Both the position numbers and the translations under genes were made by a program. 63,059 nucleotides of DNA from Chimaeribacter coloradensis (GTDB lineage: Bacteria > Pseudomonadota > Gammaproteobacteria > Enterobacterales > Enterobacteriaceae), in contig NZ_PJZH01000021.1 of the NCBI RefSeq assembly GCF_002858715.1, positions 1-63,059 of the forward strand. Direction: 5' to 3'. Below the pieces are notes generated by a model, which was not told the origin of the DNA, ran no database searches, and saw nothing but the letters and a program-made list of their open reading frames with translations. Below, one piece after another: positions 1-9,169 of this stretch (within the stretch, counting starts at the first letter, position 1; each line of letters starts with the position of its first letter).

Positions 1-142
1 TTTTGTGCATCCGAAGATGCTGGATATCGTCTTGTGAGTGCCCACACAGATTGTCTGATAAATTGTTAAAGAGCAGTGAGTTACGCGCTTTCGCTTGCTA
101 ACTCGAGGTGGCGTATATTACGCTTTCCTCTTTCAGAGTCAA
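1..142 (-). promoter_or_regulatory. rRNA operon promoter P2 and leader with boxA antiterminator
   Basis: Read on the minus strand this is the leader of a ribosomal RNA operon whose 16S gene lies just beyond the left edge. P2 has a -35 TTGACT at 137-142 and a -10 TAATAT at 115-120 with a 16-bp spacer and a GC-rich discriminator. The boxA antitermination element TGCTCTTTAACAA is at 63-75, and the bases after it match the enterobacterial rrn leader that pairs to form the RNase III processing stem. An rrn operon next to gmhB is also the E. coli arrangement. Confidence 0.93.
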
Positions 143-220
143 CCTCTTTTTCAGAAGTTTTTTCTCTTTCGTCCCGGCCGCTTGTGAAGTGAATCACTTG
201 CGCCGTGTCGATGGAGGCGC

Positions 221-248
221 ATTATAGGGAGCTGGCTCAGGATGGCAA
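221..248 (-). promoter_or_regulatory. rRNA operon promoter P1
   Basis: On the minus strand TTGCCA (243-248) is followed after 16 bp by a perfect TATAAT (221-226) and a GCGCCTCC discriminator, the layout of the growth-rate and ppGpp-controlled rrn P1 promoters. The AT-rich stretch at 249-297, between this promoter and the end of gmhB, is where an UP element and Fis sites would lie. I did not identify individual Fis sites. Confidence 0.85.
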
Positions 249-297
249 GCAAATATCTTCACCTTTATTCTGCATGCTCTCTTTTCAAGCAATACGC

Positions 298-864
298 TTA
301 TCTTTTGCGCTTTTTAATCGCTTCCGGCAGGTCTGCCAGGCTATTTAACACCCAATCGGCGCTATTTTCCCCTGCTTCCGTTACCGGCTTGCCGCTCCGG
401 ACCAGGACTTTCGTCCCTACCCCGGCCGCCAGGCCTGCCAGCATATCCTCTGGCTTATCCCCTACCATATAAGAAGCAGCCATATCGATGTTGAGTTCCT
501 GTTGTGCGGCCAGCAGCATACCAGGCTGAGGCTTGCGGCATTCACAGTTCTGGCGATAAGCCTCAACGCTGCCTTCCGGGTGATGCGGGCAGAAATAGAT
601 GCCGTCAAGATCCACATCACGATCGGCCAGTGACCAATCCATCCACTCCGTCAGCTGCATAAACTGATCTTCCGTGAACATCCCCCGGGCGATGCCTGAC
701 TGGTTGGTCACAACGACCAGCGCAAAGCCCATCTTTTTCAGGGCCTGACAGGCTTCAATGACGCCCTCTATAAACTGGAAGTTATCGATCTCATGCACGT
801 ACCCGTGATCAACATTTAAGGTACCGTCACGGTCGAGAAAAATTGCTGGAACTTGTTGTGCCAC
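298..864 (-). CDS. gmhB: D-glycero-beta-D-manno-heptose-1,7-bisphosphate 7-phosphatase
   Basis: This cytoplasmic HAD-superfamily phosphatase removes the C7 phosphate of heptose bisphosphate in the ADP-heptose pathway that supplies the LPS inner core. The 188 residues carry the DxD nucleophile motif FLDRDGT with D11 and D13 near the N-terminus. A second motif VVTNQSG, the zinc-binding Cys/His cluster (CPHHPEG and CECRKP) and the acidic GDKPEDM motif follow, all typical of GmhB. It is divergent from metNIQ, and the rRNA operon promoters lie downstream, as in E. coli. Confidence 0.95.
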   Translation of the reverse strand: MAQQVPAIFLDRDGTLNVDHGYVHEIDNFQFIEGVIEACQALKKMGFALVVVTNQSGIARGMFTEDQFMQLTEWMDWSLADRDVDLDGIYFCPHHPEGSVEAYRQNCECRKPQPGMLLAAQQELNIDMAASYMVGDKPEDMLAGLAAGVGTKVLVRSGKPVTEAGENSADWVLNSLADLPEAIKKRKR

Positions 865-948
865 GTTTTGGCTCCTGATGGCTGGAAAACCCGGTCAGTA
901 TCGCATGTTTTTATCCGGCGTAAGAGTGCCGGGGCGCAGCAATCTGCG

Positions 949-977
949 TTGACTTGGACGTCTAGACACCTTACCAT
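949..977 (+). promoter_or_regulatory. metNIQ promoter with overlapping MetJ operator
   Basis: A -35 TTGACT (949-954) and a -10 TACCAT (972-977) are separated by 17 bp. Two adjacent 8-bp met boxes, GGACGTCT (956-963) and AGACACCT (964-971), fill the spacer; they match the MetJ consensus AGACGTCT at 7 and 6 of 8 positions. MetJ with S-adenosylmethionine bound here would occlude RNA polymerase, so metNIQ should be repressed when methionine is plentiful. Confidence 0.8.
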
Positions 978-1052
978 CCGCCCCATGCCCCGGCAGTCAT
1001 GTCAGGGCCACTTTTATCACGCCACAGGCAACAGCGATAAAATAAGAAGAAC

Positions 1053-2084
1053 ATGATTAAACTTTCCAACATTACTAAAGTGTTTCAGCAGGGCTCGCGC
1101 ACTATTAATGCGCTCTCTGACGTGTCACTTCACGTCCCTGCCGGGCAGATCTATGGGGTTATCGGTGCTTCCGGCGCAGGTAAGAGTACCCTTATCCGCT
1201 GCGTTAATCTGCTGGAGCGCCCTACCCACGGGCAGGTCCTGGTGGACGGCACGGATCTGACCACGCTCTCTGAGAGCCAGCTGGTACGCGCCCGCCGCCA
1301 GATTGGCATGATCTTCCAGCACTTCAATTTGCTCTCATCGCGTACCGTCGCCGGTAACGTCGCCCTTCCGCTGGAACTGGACAACCAGCCCGCCGCCGAG
1401 ATCAAACGCCGCGTCACCGAACTGCTGGACCTGGTTGGCCTGGCAGACAAGCATGATGTCTATCCGGCCAACCTTTCCGGTGGCCAGAAACAGCGTGTGG
1501 CGATTGCCCGGGCACTGGCCAGCAACCCTAAGGTATTGTTGTGTGATGAAGCCACCAGCGCGCTGGACCCGGCCACCACCCGCGCGATCCTGGAGTTGTT
1601 GAAAGACATCAACCGGCGTCTCGGCCTGACGATTCTGCTTATTACCCATGAAATGGACGTCGTGAAACGCATCTGCGATCAGGTTGCGGTCATCAGCGGC
1701 GGCAAGCTGATCGAGCAGGATAAAGTCAGCGAGATGTTCTCGCACCCGAAAACCCCGCTGGCCCAGGCCTTTATTCAGTCCACCCTGCATCTGGATATTC
1801 CGGATGATTATGCAGAGCGGATGATCCCGGAACCGGCTGCCGGCCGCGTGCCGCTGTTACGGCTGGAGTTCACCGGCCAGTCAGTGGATGCCCCGCTGCT
1901 GTCTGAGGCGGTACGCCGTTTCAACATTAATAACAACATTATCAGCGCGCAGATGGATTACGCCGGCGGCGTTAAATTCGGCATTATGCTGACAGAGCTG
2001 CATGGTGACGAGGCATCTACGCTGGCGGCAATTCAGTTCCTGAAGGAACATCATGTGAAAGTTGAGGTTCTTGGTTATGTCTGA
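1053..2084 (+). CDS. metN: Methionine ABC transporter ATP-binding protein MetN
   Basis: This is the ATPase subunit of the MetNIQ importer for L- and D-methionine, working at the inner face of the cytoplasmic membrane. The 343-residue protein has Walker [10 protein letters not shown] at 38-46, the ABC signature LSGGQKQR, Walker B followed by DEATSALDP, and a C-terminal ACT-like regulatory domain (about 265-343) that in the family binds methionine for trans-inhibition. The gene follows a MetJ-controlled promoter, and its stop codon overlaps the metI start by 8 nt. Confidence 0.97.
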   Translation: MIKLSNITKVFQQGSRTINALSDVSLHVPAGQIYGVIGASGAGKSTLIRCVNLLERPTHGQVLVDGTDLTTLSESQLVRARRQIGMIFQHFNLLSSRTVAGNVALPLELDNQPAAEIKRRVTELLDLVGLADKHDVYPANLSGGQKQRVAIARALASNPKVLLCDEATSALDPATTRAILELLKDINRRLGLTILLITHEMDVVKRICDQVAVISGGKLIEQDKVSEMFSHPKTPLAQAFIQSTLHLDIPDDYAERMIPEPAAGRVPLLRLEFTGQSVDAPLLSEAVRRFNINNNIISAQMDYAGGVKFGIMLTELHGDEASTLAAIQFLKEHHVKVEVLGYV

Positions 2085-2730
2085 GGCAATGATGTGGTTA
2101 TTAGGCCGCGGCATCTGGGAAACCCTGATGATGACCTTCGTCTCCGGTTTCTTTGGGTTTGTGCTGGGGCTGCCGGTGGGCGTACTGCTCTATATTACCC
2201 GCCCGGGCCAGATCAGTGACAACAAGAAGCTTTACCGTTTCCTGTCGGCACTGGTGAATATTTTCCGGTCGATTCCTTTTATCATCCTGCTGGTCTGGAT
2301 GATCCCGTTCACGCGCGTTATCGTCGGCACCTCTATTGGTCTGCAGGCGGCGATTGTGCCGCTGACCGTAGGCGCTGCGCCCTTTATTGCCCGGATGGTG
2401 GAGAACGCCCTGCTGGAGATCCCAACCGGCCTGATTGAGGCGGCCCGTGCAATGGGTGCCACCCCGATGCAAATCATCAAAAAGATTCTGCTGCCGGAAG
2501 CGCTGCCGGGCCTGGTGAATGCCGCGACCATCACGCTGATCACCCTGGTGGGCTACTCTGCAATGGGGGGTGCCGTCGGTGCCGGCGGTCTGGGGCAGAT
2601 TGGCTATCAATACGGTTATATCGGTTATGATGCCACGGTCATGAATACGGTCCTGGTGCTGCTGGTTCTGTTGGTTTATCTGATCCAGCTCTGCGGTGAC
2701 CGCATTGTCAAAACTGTCACACATAAATAA
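2077..2730 (+). CDS. metI: Methionine ABC transporter permease MetI
   Basis: MetI is the membrane permease of MetNIQ. The start chosen (MSEAMMWLL) gives 217 residues, the family length, and overlaps the metN stop, which implies translational coupling; an in-frame ATG 15 nt upstream lies within metN. Several hydrophobic segments surround the cytoplasmic EAA loop at residues 121-145 (EAARAMGAT), which contacts the MetN ATPase. The sequence is nearly collinear with E. coli MetI. Confidence 0.96.
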   Translation: MSEAMMWLLGRGIWETLMMTFVSGFFGFVLGLPVGVLLYITRPGQISDNKKLYRFLSALVNIFRSIPFIILLVWMIPFTRVIVGTSIGLQAAIVPLTVGAAPFIARMVENALLEIPTGLIEAARAMGATPMQIIKKILLPEALPGLVNAATITLITLVGYSAMGGAVGAGGLGQIGYQYGYIGYDATVMNTVLVLLVLLVYLIQLCGDRIVKTVTHK

Positions 2731-2792
2731 CGGTCGTCATAATAGCGCCCTGCGGGGCGCATAATTAATATCCGTCTATAGAGGAAAAGGAT

Positions 2793-3608
2793 ATGGCTTT
2801 TAAGTTTAAATCTCTCGCGGTAGTGGGTGCGCTTCTGGGTACGCTGGCCCTGGCCGGGTGTGGGCAGGAAGAGAAAGATCCTAACCATATTAAAGTCGGC
2901 GTGATTGTCGGTGCTGAACAGCAGGTTGCGGAAGCGGCACAGAAAGTGGCCAAAGAGAAATATGGTCTGGATGTGGAGCTGGTCACCTTTAACGATTATG
3001 TCCTGCCGAATGAAGCACTGAGCAAAGGCGACATCGACGTCAACGCCTTCCAGCATAAACCTTACCTGGACCAGCAGATCAAAGATCGCGGGTACAAGCT
3101 GGTGTCAGTGGGTAATACCTTTGTCTACCCTATCGCCGGTTACTCTAAAAAGATCAAATCCCTGTCTGAACTGCAGGATGGCTCCCAGATCGCCCTGCCG
3201 AACGACCCGACCAACCTTGGCCGCTCCCTGCTGCTGCTGCAGAAACAGGGCCTGATTAAGCTGAAAGAGGGTGTAGGCCTGCTGCCGACCGTGCTGGACG
3301 TAGTAGAAAACCCGAAACAGCTGAAACTGGTTGAGCTGGAAGCCCCGCAACTGCCGCGCTCCCTGGACGACCAGCAGATCGCCCTGGCGATCATCAACAC
3401 CACCTACGCCAGTCAGATTGGCCTGACCCCGGCGAAGGACGGCATCTTTGTGGAAGACAAAGACTCGCCTTACGTGAACATGATCGTTTCCCGTGAAGAC
3501 AATAAAGACGCGGAGAACGTGAAGAAGTTTATCCAGGCCTATCAGTCTGCTGAAGTGGATGAAGCGGCCAATAAAATCTTCAACGGCGGTGCGGTAAAAG
3601 GCTGGTAA
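2793..3608 (+). CDS. metQ: D-/L-methionine-binding lipoprotein MetQ
   Basis: This is the periplasmic binding component of MetNIQ, delivered as a lipoprotein. A signal peptide ends in the lipobox LAGC with the lipidated cysteine at residue 23. The remainder of the 271-residue protein is the NlpA/MetQ solute-binding fold. It lies 62 bp after metI in the same operon, with a Shine-Dalgarno AGGAAAAGG-like run before the ATG. A strong hairpin follows at 3644-3671. Confidence 0.95.
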   Translation: MAFKFKSLAVVGALLGTLALAGCGQEEKDPNHIKVGVIVGAEQQVAEAAQKVAKEKYGLDVELVTFNDYVLPNEALSKGDIDVNAFQHKPYLDQQIKDRGYKLVSVGNTFVYPIAGYSKKIKSLSELQDGSQIALPNDPTNLGRSLLLLQKQGLIKLKEGVGLLPTVLDVVENPKQLKLVELEAPQLPRSLDDQQIALAIINTTYASQIGLTPAKDGIFVEDKDSPYVNMIVSREDNKDAENVKKFIQAYQSAEVDEAANKIFNGGAVKGW

Positions 3609-3643
3609 ATCTCCTGTTTCCGGTTTTTAACCTGATATCTCTG

Positions 3644-3671
3644 AGACGGGCTGCGGCCCGTCTTGTTATTT
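3644..3671 (+). terminator. Rho-independent terminator of metNIQ
   Basis: An 8-bp perfect stem, AGACGGGC (3644-3651) with GCCCGTCT (3656-3663), has a TGCG tetraloop and is followed by a T-rich run (TGTTATTT). It lies 35 bp after the metQ stop. Confidence 0.8.
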
Positions 3672-3722
3672 GCGCGATAGATTGTTTCAATAACGCCACT
3701 TTTTTATAGCAGAGGAACTCCC

Positions 3723-4127
3723 ATGCGCGCTTTACCTCTCTGTTTGCTGGCGCTGCTGCTTGCAGGATGCACCACTACGCCGACCCACCCGCCGGCTTCT
3801 GCCAACAAACCGATCTTCTCCTCCCCTAAACCCGCCCGGCCTAAGCCCGTCGTGCATACCGCGCCGGTGAAGCTCTATAACAGCGCCGAAGAGCTGGTCG
3901 CCCAGCCGTTCCGCGACCTGGGCCCGGTGTCCGGAGAGTCCTGCCAGGCGACGGCGCAAGCCGCTGCGCCTAACCTCGCCACTGCCCGCAAGAAAATGCA
4001 GATCCGCGCCTCCACCATGAAAGCCAATGCGGTGCTGGTCCATAAATGTGAAGTGGTCAGCAATACGGCGGGCTGCTATCAGCAGGCGGTTTGTCAGGGC
4101 ACCGCACTGGACGTCACCTTTAAATGA
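3723..4127 (+). CDS. rcsF: Outer-membrane stress-sensor lipoprotein RcsF
   Basis: RcsF detects damage to the LPS layer or peptidoglycan and activates the Rcs phosphorelay through IgaA; BamA, also in this window, displays it at the surface. The 134-residue length equals that of E. coli RcsF. The lipobox LLAGC puts the lipidated cysteine at 16, a Pro/Lys-rich linker follows (about 20-50), and the four cysteines of the C-terminal domain sit at 74, 109, 118 and 124, the positions of the two non-consecutive disulfides in E. coli. The stop overlaps the trmO start (ATGA). Confidence 0.95.
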   Translation: MRALPLCLLALLLAGCTTTPTHPPASANKPIFSSPKPARPKPVVHTAPVKLYNSAEELVAQPFRDLGPVSGESCQATAQAAAPNLATARKKMQIRASTMKANAVLVHKCEVVSNTAGCYQQAVCQGTALDVTFK

Positions 4128-4831
4128 CCGCTTTCAGCTTTCAGCAGATCGGGGTTATCCGCTCTCCTTATAAAGAGAAATTTGCCGTGCCCCGCCAGCC
4201 CGGGCTGGTCGAAGACGGCGGCGGCGAGCTGCATCTGCTGCCCCCCTATAATCAGCCGGAAGCAGTGCGCGGCCTGGAGGCGTTCAGCCACCTGTGGGTG
4301 ATGTTTATCTTTCACCAGACGATGGAAGGCGGCTGGCGCCCCACGGTACGGCCGCCGCGTCTCGGCGGCAATGCCCGGATGGGCGTGTTCGCCACCCGCT
4401 CTACCTTCCGCCCCAACCCGCTGGGCATGTCGTTGATTGAACTGAAAGGCATCCGCCAGCAGGGCAATACGGTGATTTTGCAGCTCGGCAGCCTGGATCT
4501 GGTCGACGGCACCCCGGTGGTGGACATCAAACCCTATCTGCCGTTTGCTGAAAGCCACCCCGGCGCGCGCGCTGGCTTCGCCCAGTTGGCCCCGGCGGCG
4601 GATATGCCGGTGCGCTTTTCCGCCCTGGCGGAGCAGCAGTTACAGGCGGAAAGCCGTGCTTATCCGCAGTTGCGCCGCTTCCTCACCCAGGTGCTGGCGC
4701 AGGACCCCCGCCCCGCCTACCGCAAAGGGGACGAGGAAAATCGTGACTACGCCGTCCACCTGCTGGCGTTTAATGTGCGCTGGCGGGTGCAGCAAAATGA
4801 AACGGAAGTGCTCAGCCTCGACAGGGTGTAA
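4124..4831 (+). CDS. trmO: tRNA (N6-threonylcarbamoyladenosine37-N6)-methyltransferase TrmO
   Basis: TrmO (YaeB/TsaA family) uses S-adenosylmethionine to methylate t6A37 in threonine tRNAs. The 235-residue protein begins with the characteristic IGVIRSPYKEKFAVPRQP stretch and contains the family motifs RPPRLGG and STFRPNPLG. The C-terminal part carries DPRPAYRKG, conserved in YaeB. It is translationally coupled to rcsF by an ATGA overlap. Confidence 0.93.
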   Translation: MTAFSFQQIGVIRSPYKEKFAVPRQPGLVEDGGGELHLLPPYNQPEAVRGLEAFSHLWVMFIFHQTMEGGWRPTVRPPRLGGNARMGVFATRSTFRPNPLGMSLIELKGIRQQGNTVILQLGSLDLVDGTPVVDIKPYLPFAESHPGARAGFAQLAPAADMPVRFSALAEQQLQAESRAYPQLRRFLTQVLAQDPRPAYRKGDEENRDYAVHLLAFNVRWRVQQNETEVLSLDRV

Positions 4832-4849
4832 TTTTCTTGCCGCTCTCTT

Positions 4850-4877
4850 TTGCGCAAGCCCGCGGCACTGGTAAACT
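4850..4877 (+). promoter_or_regulatory. Candidate proS promoter
   Basis: TTGCGC (4850-4855) and TAAACT (4872-4877) are spaced by 16 bp in the 121-bp gap between trmO and proS. The hexamers are partial matches, so this is a candidate only. Confidence 0.4.
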
Positions 4878-4952
4878 AAGTGACTTTTCATATTTTGGCC
4901 GCCCTCCCGGCAGCCTGATGCAATTTGCTGTTCTAATTGGAACCACTACATC

Positions 4953-6671
4953 ATGCGTACTAGTCAATATCTGCTCTCCACCCTCAAGGAGACCCCAGCC
5001 GACGCAGAGGTCATCAGCCACCAGCTGATGCTGCGCGCCGGGATGATTCGCAAGCTGGCCTCCGGGTTGTACACCTGGCTGCCGACGGGCCTGCGCGTTC
5101 TGAAAAAAGTCGAAAACATCGTGCGCGAAGAGATGAACAACGCCAACGCCATCGAAGTGTCGATGCCGGTGGTACAGCCTGCGGACCTGTGGCAGGAGAG
5201 CGGCCGCTGGGAGCAGTACGGCCCGGAGCTGCTGCGCCTGGTTGACCGCGGCGATCGCCCGTTCGTCCTCGGCCCGACGCATGAAGAAGTGATCACCGAC
5301 CTGATCCGCAACGAAATCAGCTCCTATAAGCAGCTGCCGCTGAACTTCTTCCAGATTCAGACCAAATTCCGTGACGAAGTGCGCCCGCGCTTCGGGGTAA
5401 TGCGTTCACGTGAATTCCTGATGAAAGATGCGTACTCCTTCCACACCACGCAGGAATCCTTGCAGGAAACCTACGACGCGATGTACGCCGCCTACAGCAA
5501 AATCTTCACCCGCATGGGCCTTGATTTCCGTGCCGTACAGGCGGACACCGGCTCCATCGGCGGCAGCGCCTCCCATGAGTTCCAGGTGCTGGCCTCCAGC
5601 GGTGAAGATGACATCGTCTTCGCGACCGGCTCCGACTATGCCGCCAACATCGAGCTGGCAGAAGCGGTCGCCCCGAAAGCGGAACGTGACGCGCCGGCTG
5701 AAGCGATGCGTGAAGTCGAGACGCCGGATGCGAAAACCATCGCTGAACTGGTTGAGCAGTTTAACCAGCCGATTGAGCAAACCGTCAAAACCCTGCTGGT
5801 TCATGCCCGTGAAGAGAGCGGCCATAAACTGGTGGCCCTGCTGATCCGCGGCGATCACGAGCTGAATGAAGTGAAAGCGGAAAAAGTGGCGCTGGTTGCC
5901 GCCCCGCTGACTTTCGCGACCGAAGCGGAGATCCGTGAGCTGGTCGGCGCAGGCCCGGGCTCACTCGGCCCGGTCAACCTGCCGGTGCCGGTGGTGGCTG
6001 ACCGCGCCGTCGCCGTGATGAGCGACTTCAGCGCCGGTGCCAACCGTGACGGTAAGCACCTGTTCGGCATCAACTGGGAGCGCGACCTGCCGCTGCCTCA
6101 GGTGGCGGACATCCGCAGCGTCAAAGAGGGCGACATCAGCCCGGATGGCCAGGGTACGCTGCTGATCAAACGCGGTATCGAAGTGGGCCACATCTTCCAG
6201 CTCGGCACCAAATACTCCGAGGCGATGAACGCCACGGTTCAGGGCGAAGATGGCCGCAACCAGACCATGACCATGGGCTGCTACGGCATCGGTGTCACCC
6301 GTGTGGTCGCGGCAGCCATTGAGCAGAACCACGACGAACGCGGCATCATCTGGCCGGACGCCATCGCGCCGTTCCAGGTGGCGATCCTGCCGATGAACAT
6401 GCACAAATCTTTCCGTGTGAAAGAAGTGGCCGAAGCGCTCTACAACACCCTGCGTGCCCAGGGTGTGGATGTCATCCTCGACGATCGTAAAGAGCGCCCG
6501 GGCGTGATGTTTGCTGACATGGAGCTGATCGGCGTGCCGCACACCATCGTCATCGGCGATCGTAATCTGGACGCTGAAGAGGTGGAGTACAAAAACCGCC
6601 GCTCCGGTGAGAAGCAGATGCTGAAAACCGCTGAGATGGCGGACTTCCTGCTGAGCCAGATCCCGCGCTAA
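4953..6671 (+). CDS. proS: Prolyl-tRNA synthetase
   Basis: ProS charges tRNA-Pro in the cytoplasm. The 572 residues match the bacterial-type enzyme: class II catalytic core motifs in the N-terminal half ([21 protein letters not shown] region), an inserted YbaK-like editing domain (about 225-405) that clears Ala-tRNA-Pro, then motif 3 ([10 protein letters not shown]) and a C-terminal anticodon-binding domain. The start ([10 protein letters not shown]) is the family start. A bidirectional terminator follows. Confidence 0.97.
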   Translation: MRTSQYLLSTLKETPADAEVISHQLMLRAGMIRKLASGLYTWLPTGLRVLKKVENIVREEMNNANAIEVSMPVVQPADLWQESGRWEQYGPELLRLVDRGDRPFVLGPTHEEVITDLIRNEISSYKQLPLNFFQIQTKFRDEVRPRFGVMRSREFLMKDAYSFHTTQESLQETYDAMYAAYSKIFTRMGLDFRAVQADTGSIGGSASHEFQVLASSGEDDIVFATGSDYAANIELAEAVAPKAERDAPAEAMREVETPDAKTIAELVEQFNQPIEQTVKTLLVHAREESGHKLVALLIRGDHELNEVKAEKVALVAAPLTFATEAEIRELVGAGPGSLGPVNLPVPVVADRAVAVMSDFSAGANRDGKHLFGINWERDLPLPQVADIRSVKEGDISPDGQGTLLIKRGIEVGHIFQLGTKYSEAMNATVQGEDGRNQTMTMGCYGIGVTRVVAAAIEQNHDERGIIWPDAIAPFQVAILPMNMHKSFRVKEVAEALYNTLRAQGVDVILDDRKERPGVMFADMELIGVPHTIVIGDRNLDAEEVEYKNRRSGEKQMLKTAEMADFLLSQIPR

Positions 6672-6690
6672 GCCAGACTTATACGTAATA

Positions 6691-6718
6691 AAAAACGCCC
6701 TTGATTGGGCGTTTTTTT
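6691..6718. terminator. Bidirectional terminator between proS and nlpE
   Basis: AAAAACGCCC, a TTGATT loop and GGGCGTTTTTTT form a stem flanked by A on one side and T on the other. It can therefore act as an intrinsic terminator for the plus-strand proS transcript and the minus-strand nlpE transcript, which converge here. Confidence 0.88.
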
Positions 6719-6736
6719 ATGCGCTTTTTTCAAGCG

Positions 6737-7429
6737 TCACTCACACTGTTTACCGGGGTGAAGCTGCGGCGCGCTGTCCGGCACCACAACCCGTTGCGAT
6801 GCGTCACTCTCCGGCCCCTGCTGAATGGCATAATGGCCCTCCAGCGTCAGGAAAACCGGCTCCGCTGCCAGATCCTCACCGCGCAATTTGCCCCATGCCT
6901 GCGCCAGCGCCCCCTGCTGCTCCACCGGGTAGCGCTGACCTGTGGCACAGTCGTGGAAGGTCGCTTTGCCCGCCTGTTGCCGGAACATGCCGCGCATCGC
7001 CATCGGCGTGGACGGCAGCGGCGCAGTTACAGAATGCAGGGTGTAGTTGAACGCGGAAGTGATGGGCGTCCCGTTGCGGTCAAGCATCTCCAGGCTCTTT
7101 TCGCGGGCGCGGAAGTACCGCTTTTCACCCTCAGGCGAGGTCAGCACCAGTTTGTCGGCGGTACGCGCCCAGCGGCCATAACCGGCAAACACCCGCTTTT
7201 CCGCACCCGCTTTCTCATTGCCGGTATAATTTTCCTGCAAAATATAGGTGCCGTCTTCGGCCAGAAACAGCGTGGTGTCAATGCCGCTGCAATCCGCGCA
7301 CGGCAGCAGGCCGCGATAGCTCTGCTCCATCGGTTGTAAGGATTGCTCATGCGCATGAAAGGCGCGGTGGCAGCCAAACAGGGAGAGCGCGCCCAATGAA
7401 AACAGCAACGCCAGGGTTATTTTTTTCAC
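6737..7429 (-). CDS. nlpE: Outer-membrane lipoprotein NlpE (CutF), Cpx and copper stress sensor
   Basis: NlpE signals surface adhesion and lipoprotein-sorting faults to the Cpx system. The 230-residue protein has a signal peptide and lipobox (LFGC, cysteine 20). Its N-terminal domain holds the conserved GLLPCADCSGIDT segment with the CxxC pair at 44-47, and the YEG-type core (SPEGEKRYF, LEMLDRNG) follows. Two cysteines remain in the C-terminal domain (FHDCATG and the penultimate residue), consistent with the redox-sensitive disulfide of the family. It lies downstream of arfB, as in E. coli. I saw no CpxR box in the 45-bp gap. Confidence 0.9.
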   Translation of the reverse strand: MKKITLALLFSLGALSLFGCHRAFHAHEQSLQPMEQSYRGLLPCADCSGIDTTLFLAEDGTYILQENYTGNEKAGAEKRVFAGYGRWARTADKLVLTSPEGEKRYFRAREKSLEMLDRNGTPITSAFNYTLHSVTAPLPSTPMAMRGMFRQQAGKATFHDCATGQRYPVEQQGALAQAWGKLRGEDLAAEPVFLTLEGHYAIQQGPESDASQRVVVPDSAPQLHPGKQCE

Positions 7430-7474
7430 AGTATCTCCTGCTGTGTGCTTCTTCCTGGTTAAGGTGAAGCCCGC

Positions 7475-7894
7475 CTAAACCGGCCGGACTTTGCCGCGCA
7501 AAGCTTTGGTGGAGGCCTTGCGGCTTTTGCCTTCCAGCCGCCGTACTTTTGAGGCTTTGGTCGGCCGGGTGGCGCGGCGCACCTTCTCCACAACCACGGC
7601 CTGCTGAATCAGCGCCACCAGCCGGCTCAGCGCCGCCTCGCGGTTCATCTCCTGGCTGCGGTACTCCTGCGCCTTGATAATCACCACCCCTTCAGCAGTG
7701 ATGAGATGGTGGGTCATCGCCAGCAGCCGCGCCTGGTAAAAGGGCGGCAGGCTGGAGGCGCGGATGTCAAAACGCAGGTGGATCGCCGTGGAGGTTTTAT
7801 TCACATTTTGCCCACCCGCGCCCTGCGCGCGGATTGCCGTCAGCTCTATTTCGTGGTCAGGCAGTGTCACACTGTTTGAAATAATTAATGCCAC
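7475..7894 (-). CDS. arfB: Alternative ribosome-rescue factor ArfB (peptidyl-tRNA hydrolase)
   Basis: ArfB (YaeJ) enters stalled ribosomes lacking a stop codon and hydrolyses the peptidyl-tRNA. The catalytic GGQ is at residues 27-29 in [14 protein letters not shown]. The 139-residue protein ends in the lysine/arginine-rich tail that occupies the empty mRNA channel (about 105-139). The start is GTG: the yaeQ stop and this start abut as TAAGTG, so translation is probably reinitiated by ribosomes ending yaeQ. Confidence 0.95.
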   Translation of the reverse strand: MALIISNSVTLPDHEIELTAIRAQGAGGQNVNKTSTAIHLRFDIRASSLPPFYQARLLAMTHHLITAEGVVIIKAQEYRSQEMNREAALSRLVALIQQAVVVEKVRRATRPTKASKVRRLEGKSRKASTKALRGKVRPV

Positions 7895-8440
7895 TTAGCT
7901 CGCCTGTTGCCATTCGGTGAAATGGATCTCCAGGTTGGTCTGCGCATCAGACAACCAGAGGGTGCCTTCCTGAAGCGTAGCCTGTAAATCCATGTTCCGG
8001 TTAGCTAAACCTGCCAGCTTCGCCATCTGGGCATCATCCAGAAAACGCACACTAAGGTTTTTCATCGCCCGTGCTTTCGGCTCCATCTGCGCCCACCAGA
8101 CGGTGGCGGCCCGTTCGCCATACGCATACAGCACCACGCGCGGCGACTGGTTGCAGGCTTTTTTCAGCCGCTTTTCATCCGGCAGGCCGAGCTCAATCCA
8201 CAACTCCAGGCCGTTATGGTTGTTGCGCTGCCACAGTTCCGGCTCCCCTTCGGCGCTCAGGCCGCGGGTAAAGTGCAGCCGTTCGTCGGCGTGGCAGATC
8301 CAGGCCAGCAGCCGCAGCATCATGCGCTGCTCCGTTTCCGAAGGGTGCTGGGCAACCGTCAGGCTGGCGTCATAAAAAAAATTACGGTCCATGTCGGCAA
8401 TGTTTATCGCCGCTTTATAAATAGTGGCTTTCAGCGCCAT
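7895..8440 (-). CDS. yaeQ: YaeQ family protein
   Basis: This 181-residue protein matches the YaeQ family throughout ([22 protein letters not shown] start, [15 protein letters not shown] and [15 protein letters not shown]). The family has a structure related to PD-(D/E)XK nucleases, but no settled function is known. It was once proposed to affect haemolysin expression as an RfaH-like factor, which has not held up. It is the first gene of a yaeQ-arfB(-nlpE) unit, divergent from yaeP-rof. Confidence 0.92.
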   Translation of the reverse strand: MALKATIYKAAINIADMDRNFFYDASLTVAQHPSETEQRMMLRLLAWICHADERLHFTRGLSAEGEPELWQRNNHNGLELWIELGLPDEKRLKKACNQSPRVVLYAYGERAATVWWAQMEPKARAMKNLSVRFLDDAQMAKLAGLANRNMDLQATLQEGTLWLSDAQTNLEIHFTEWQQAS

Positions 8441-8551
8441 GTTTCATCTCTCCTGTTCAGGGCGACAGTGTACTTGAAAGCGTGGGGCAACGACCAGCGG
8501 TGCCCGCTGCGGCTAAATGCCTGATGTCAGATGAAACCCTGAGCGGGGCGC

Positions 8552-8580
8552 TGAACTCTCAGCGTCGCCTGTGCTATAGT
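8552..8580 (+). promoter_or_regulatory. Candidate yaeP-rof promoter (extended -10)
   Basis: TATAGT (8575-8580) is preceded by TG with one base between (8572-8573), an extended -10 element. The best -35 at 17 bp is TGAACT (8552-8557), a weak match. It lies about 85 bp before the yaeP start in the divergent yaeQ/yaeP spacer. Confidence 0.45.
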
Positions 8581-8666
8581 CGTTAGATAATGAGCGTTTA
8601 TCTTCGTAGGGCAATCGGCACGCTGGGCGCGTAGCCTACTGGGATAAGCGTTCAGGGGAGGATATT

Positions 8667-8867
8667 GTGCGACAATATTGCGAGTTAGTACGCCGGTTTT
8701 ATGCCGAGATCGGCAGTGGTGATCTCGGCTATGTGCCCGATGCGCTGGGCTGTGTGTTGCAAACATTGGACGAAGTGGCCGCTAACCCGGCCCTTCCGTC
8801 CTCCGTTAGGGACCAGGCGGCATTTGCCGCCGCTAACTTATTGGTGAGCGATTATGTCGATGAATGA
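8667..8867 (+). CDS. yaeP: UPF0253 protein YaeP
   Basis: A 66-residue protein of unknown function that aligns end to end with E. coli YaeP ([43 protein letters not shown]). It starts with GTG preceded by a strong AGGGGAGG Shine-Dalgarno, and overlaps the rof start by 14 nt, so the two are translationally coupled as in E. coli. Confidence 0.92.
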   Translation: MRQYCELVRRFYAEIGSGDLGYVPDALGCVLQTLDEVAANPALPSSVRDQAAFAAANLLVSDYVDE

Positions 8868-9114
8868 TGAGTATCAACCCATCAATTGTGATGACTACGA
8901 TAATCTTGAGCTCGCCTGTCAGAAGCATTATGTATTGACGCTGAAGATGCGAAGCGGAGAGATTGTGGAAGGCAAGGCAAGCGATCTGATTTCACGTAAG
9001 CGCGTGGAATATCTGGTGATCGAGGAGGCCGGCAATGCACGGGAAGTGCGGCTGGATTACATTGCCAGCTTCAGCCACCCGGAACTGGGCACCGTGGACG
9101 TCAGCATCGACTGA
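8854..9114 (+). CDS. rof: Rho-binding antiterminator Rof (YaeO)
   Basis: Rof binds the Rho hexamer near its primary RNA-binding site and lowers Rho-dependent termination. The 86 residues retain the family core ([44 protein letters not shown]). It starts inside yaeP and is followed by a strong intrinsic terminator. Confidence 0.93.
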   Translation: MSMNDEYQPINCDDYDNLELACQKHYVLTLKMRSGEIVEGKASDLISRKRVEYLVIEEAGNAREVRLDYIASFSHPELGTVDVSID

Positions 9115-9130
9115 CATCCCCCGAAACGAC

Positions 9131-9160
9131 AAGGGCAGCCAGAGGCTGCCCTTTTACTTT
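9131..9160 (+). terminator. Rho-independent terminator of yaeP-rof
   Basis: A 10-bp perfect stem, AAGGGCAGCC (9131-9140) with GGCTGCCCTT (9144-9153), has an AGA loop and is followed by TTACTTT. An intrinsic terminator suits the gene for a Rho inhibitor. The minus-strand side lacks a clear T run, so it is less certain as a terminator for the converging cytochrome gene. Confidence 0.85.
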
Positions 9161-9169
9161 TCTGCACAC

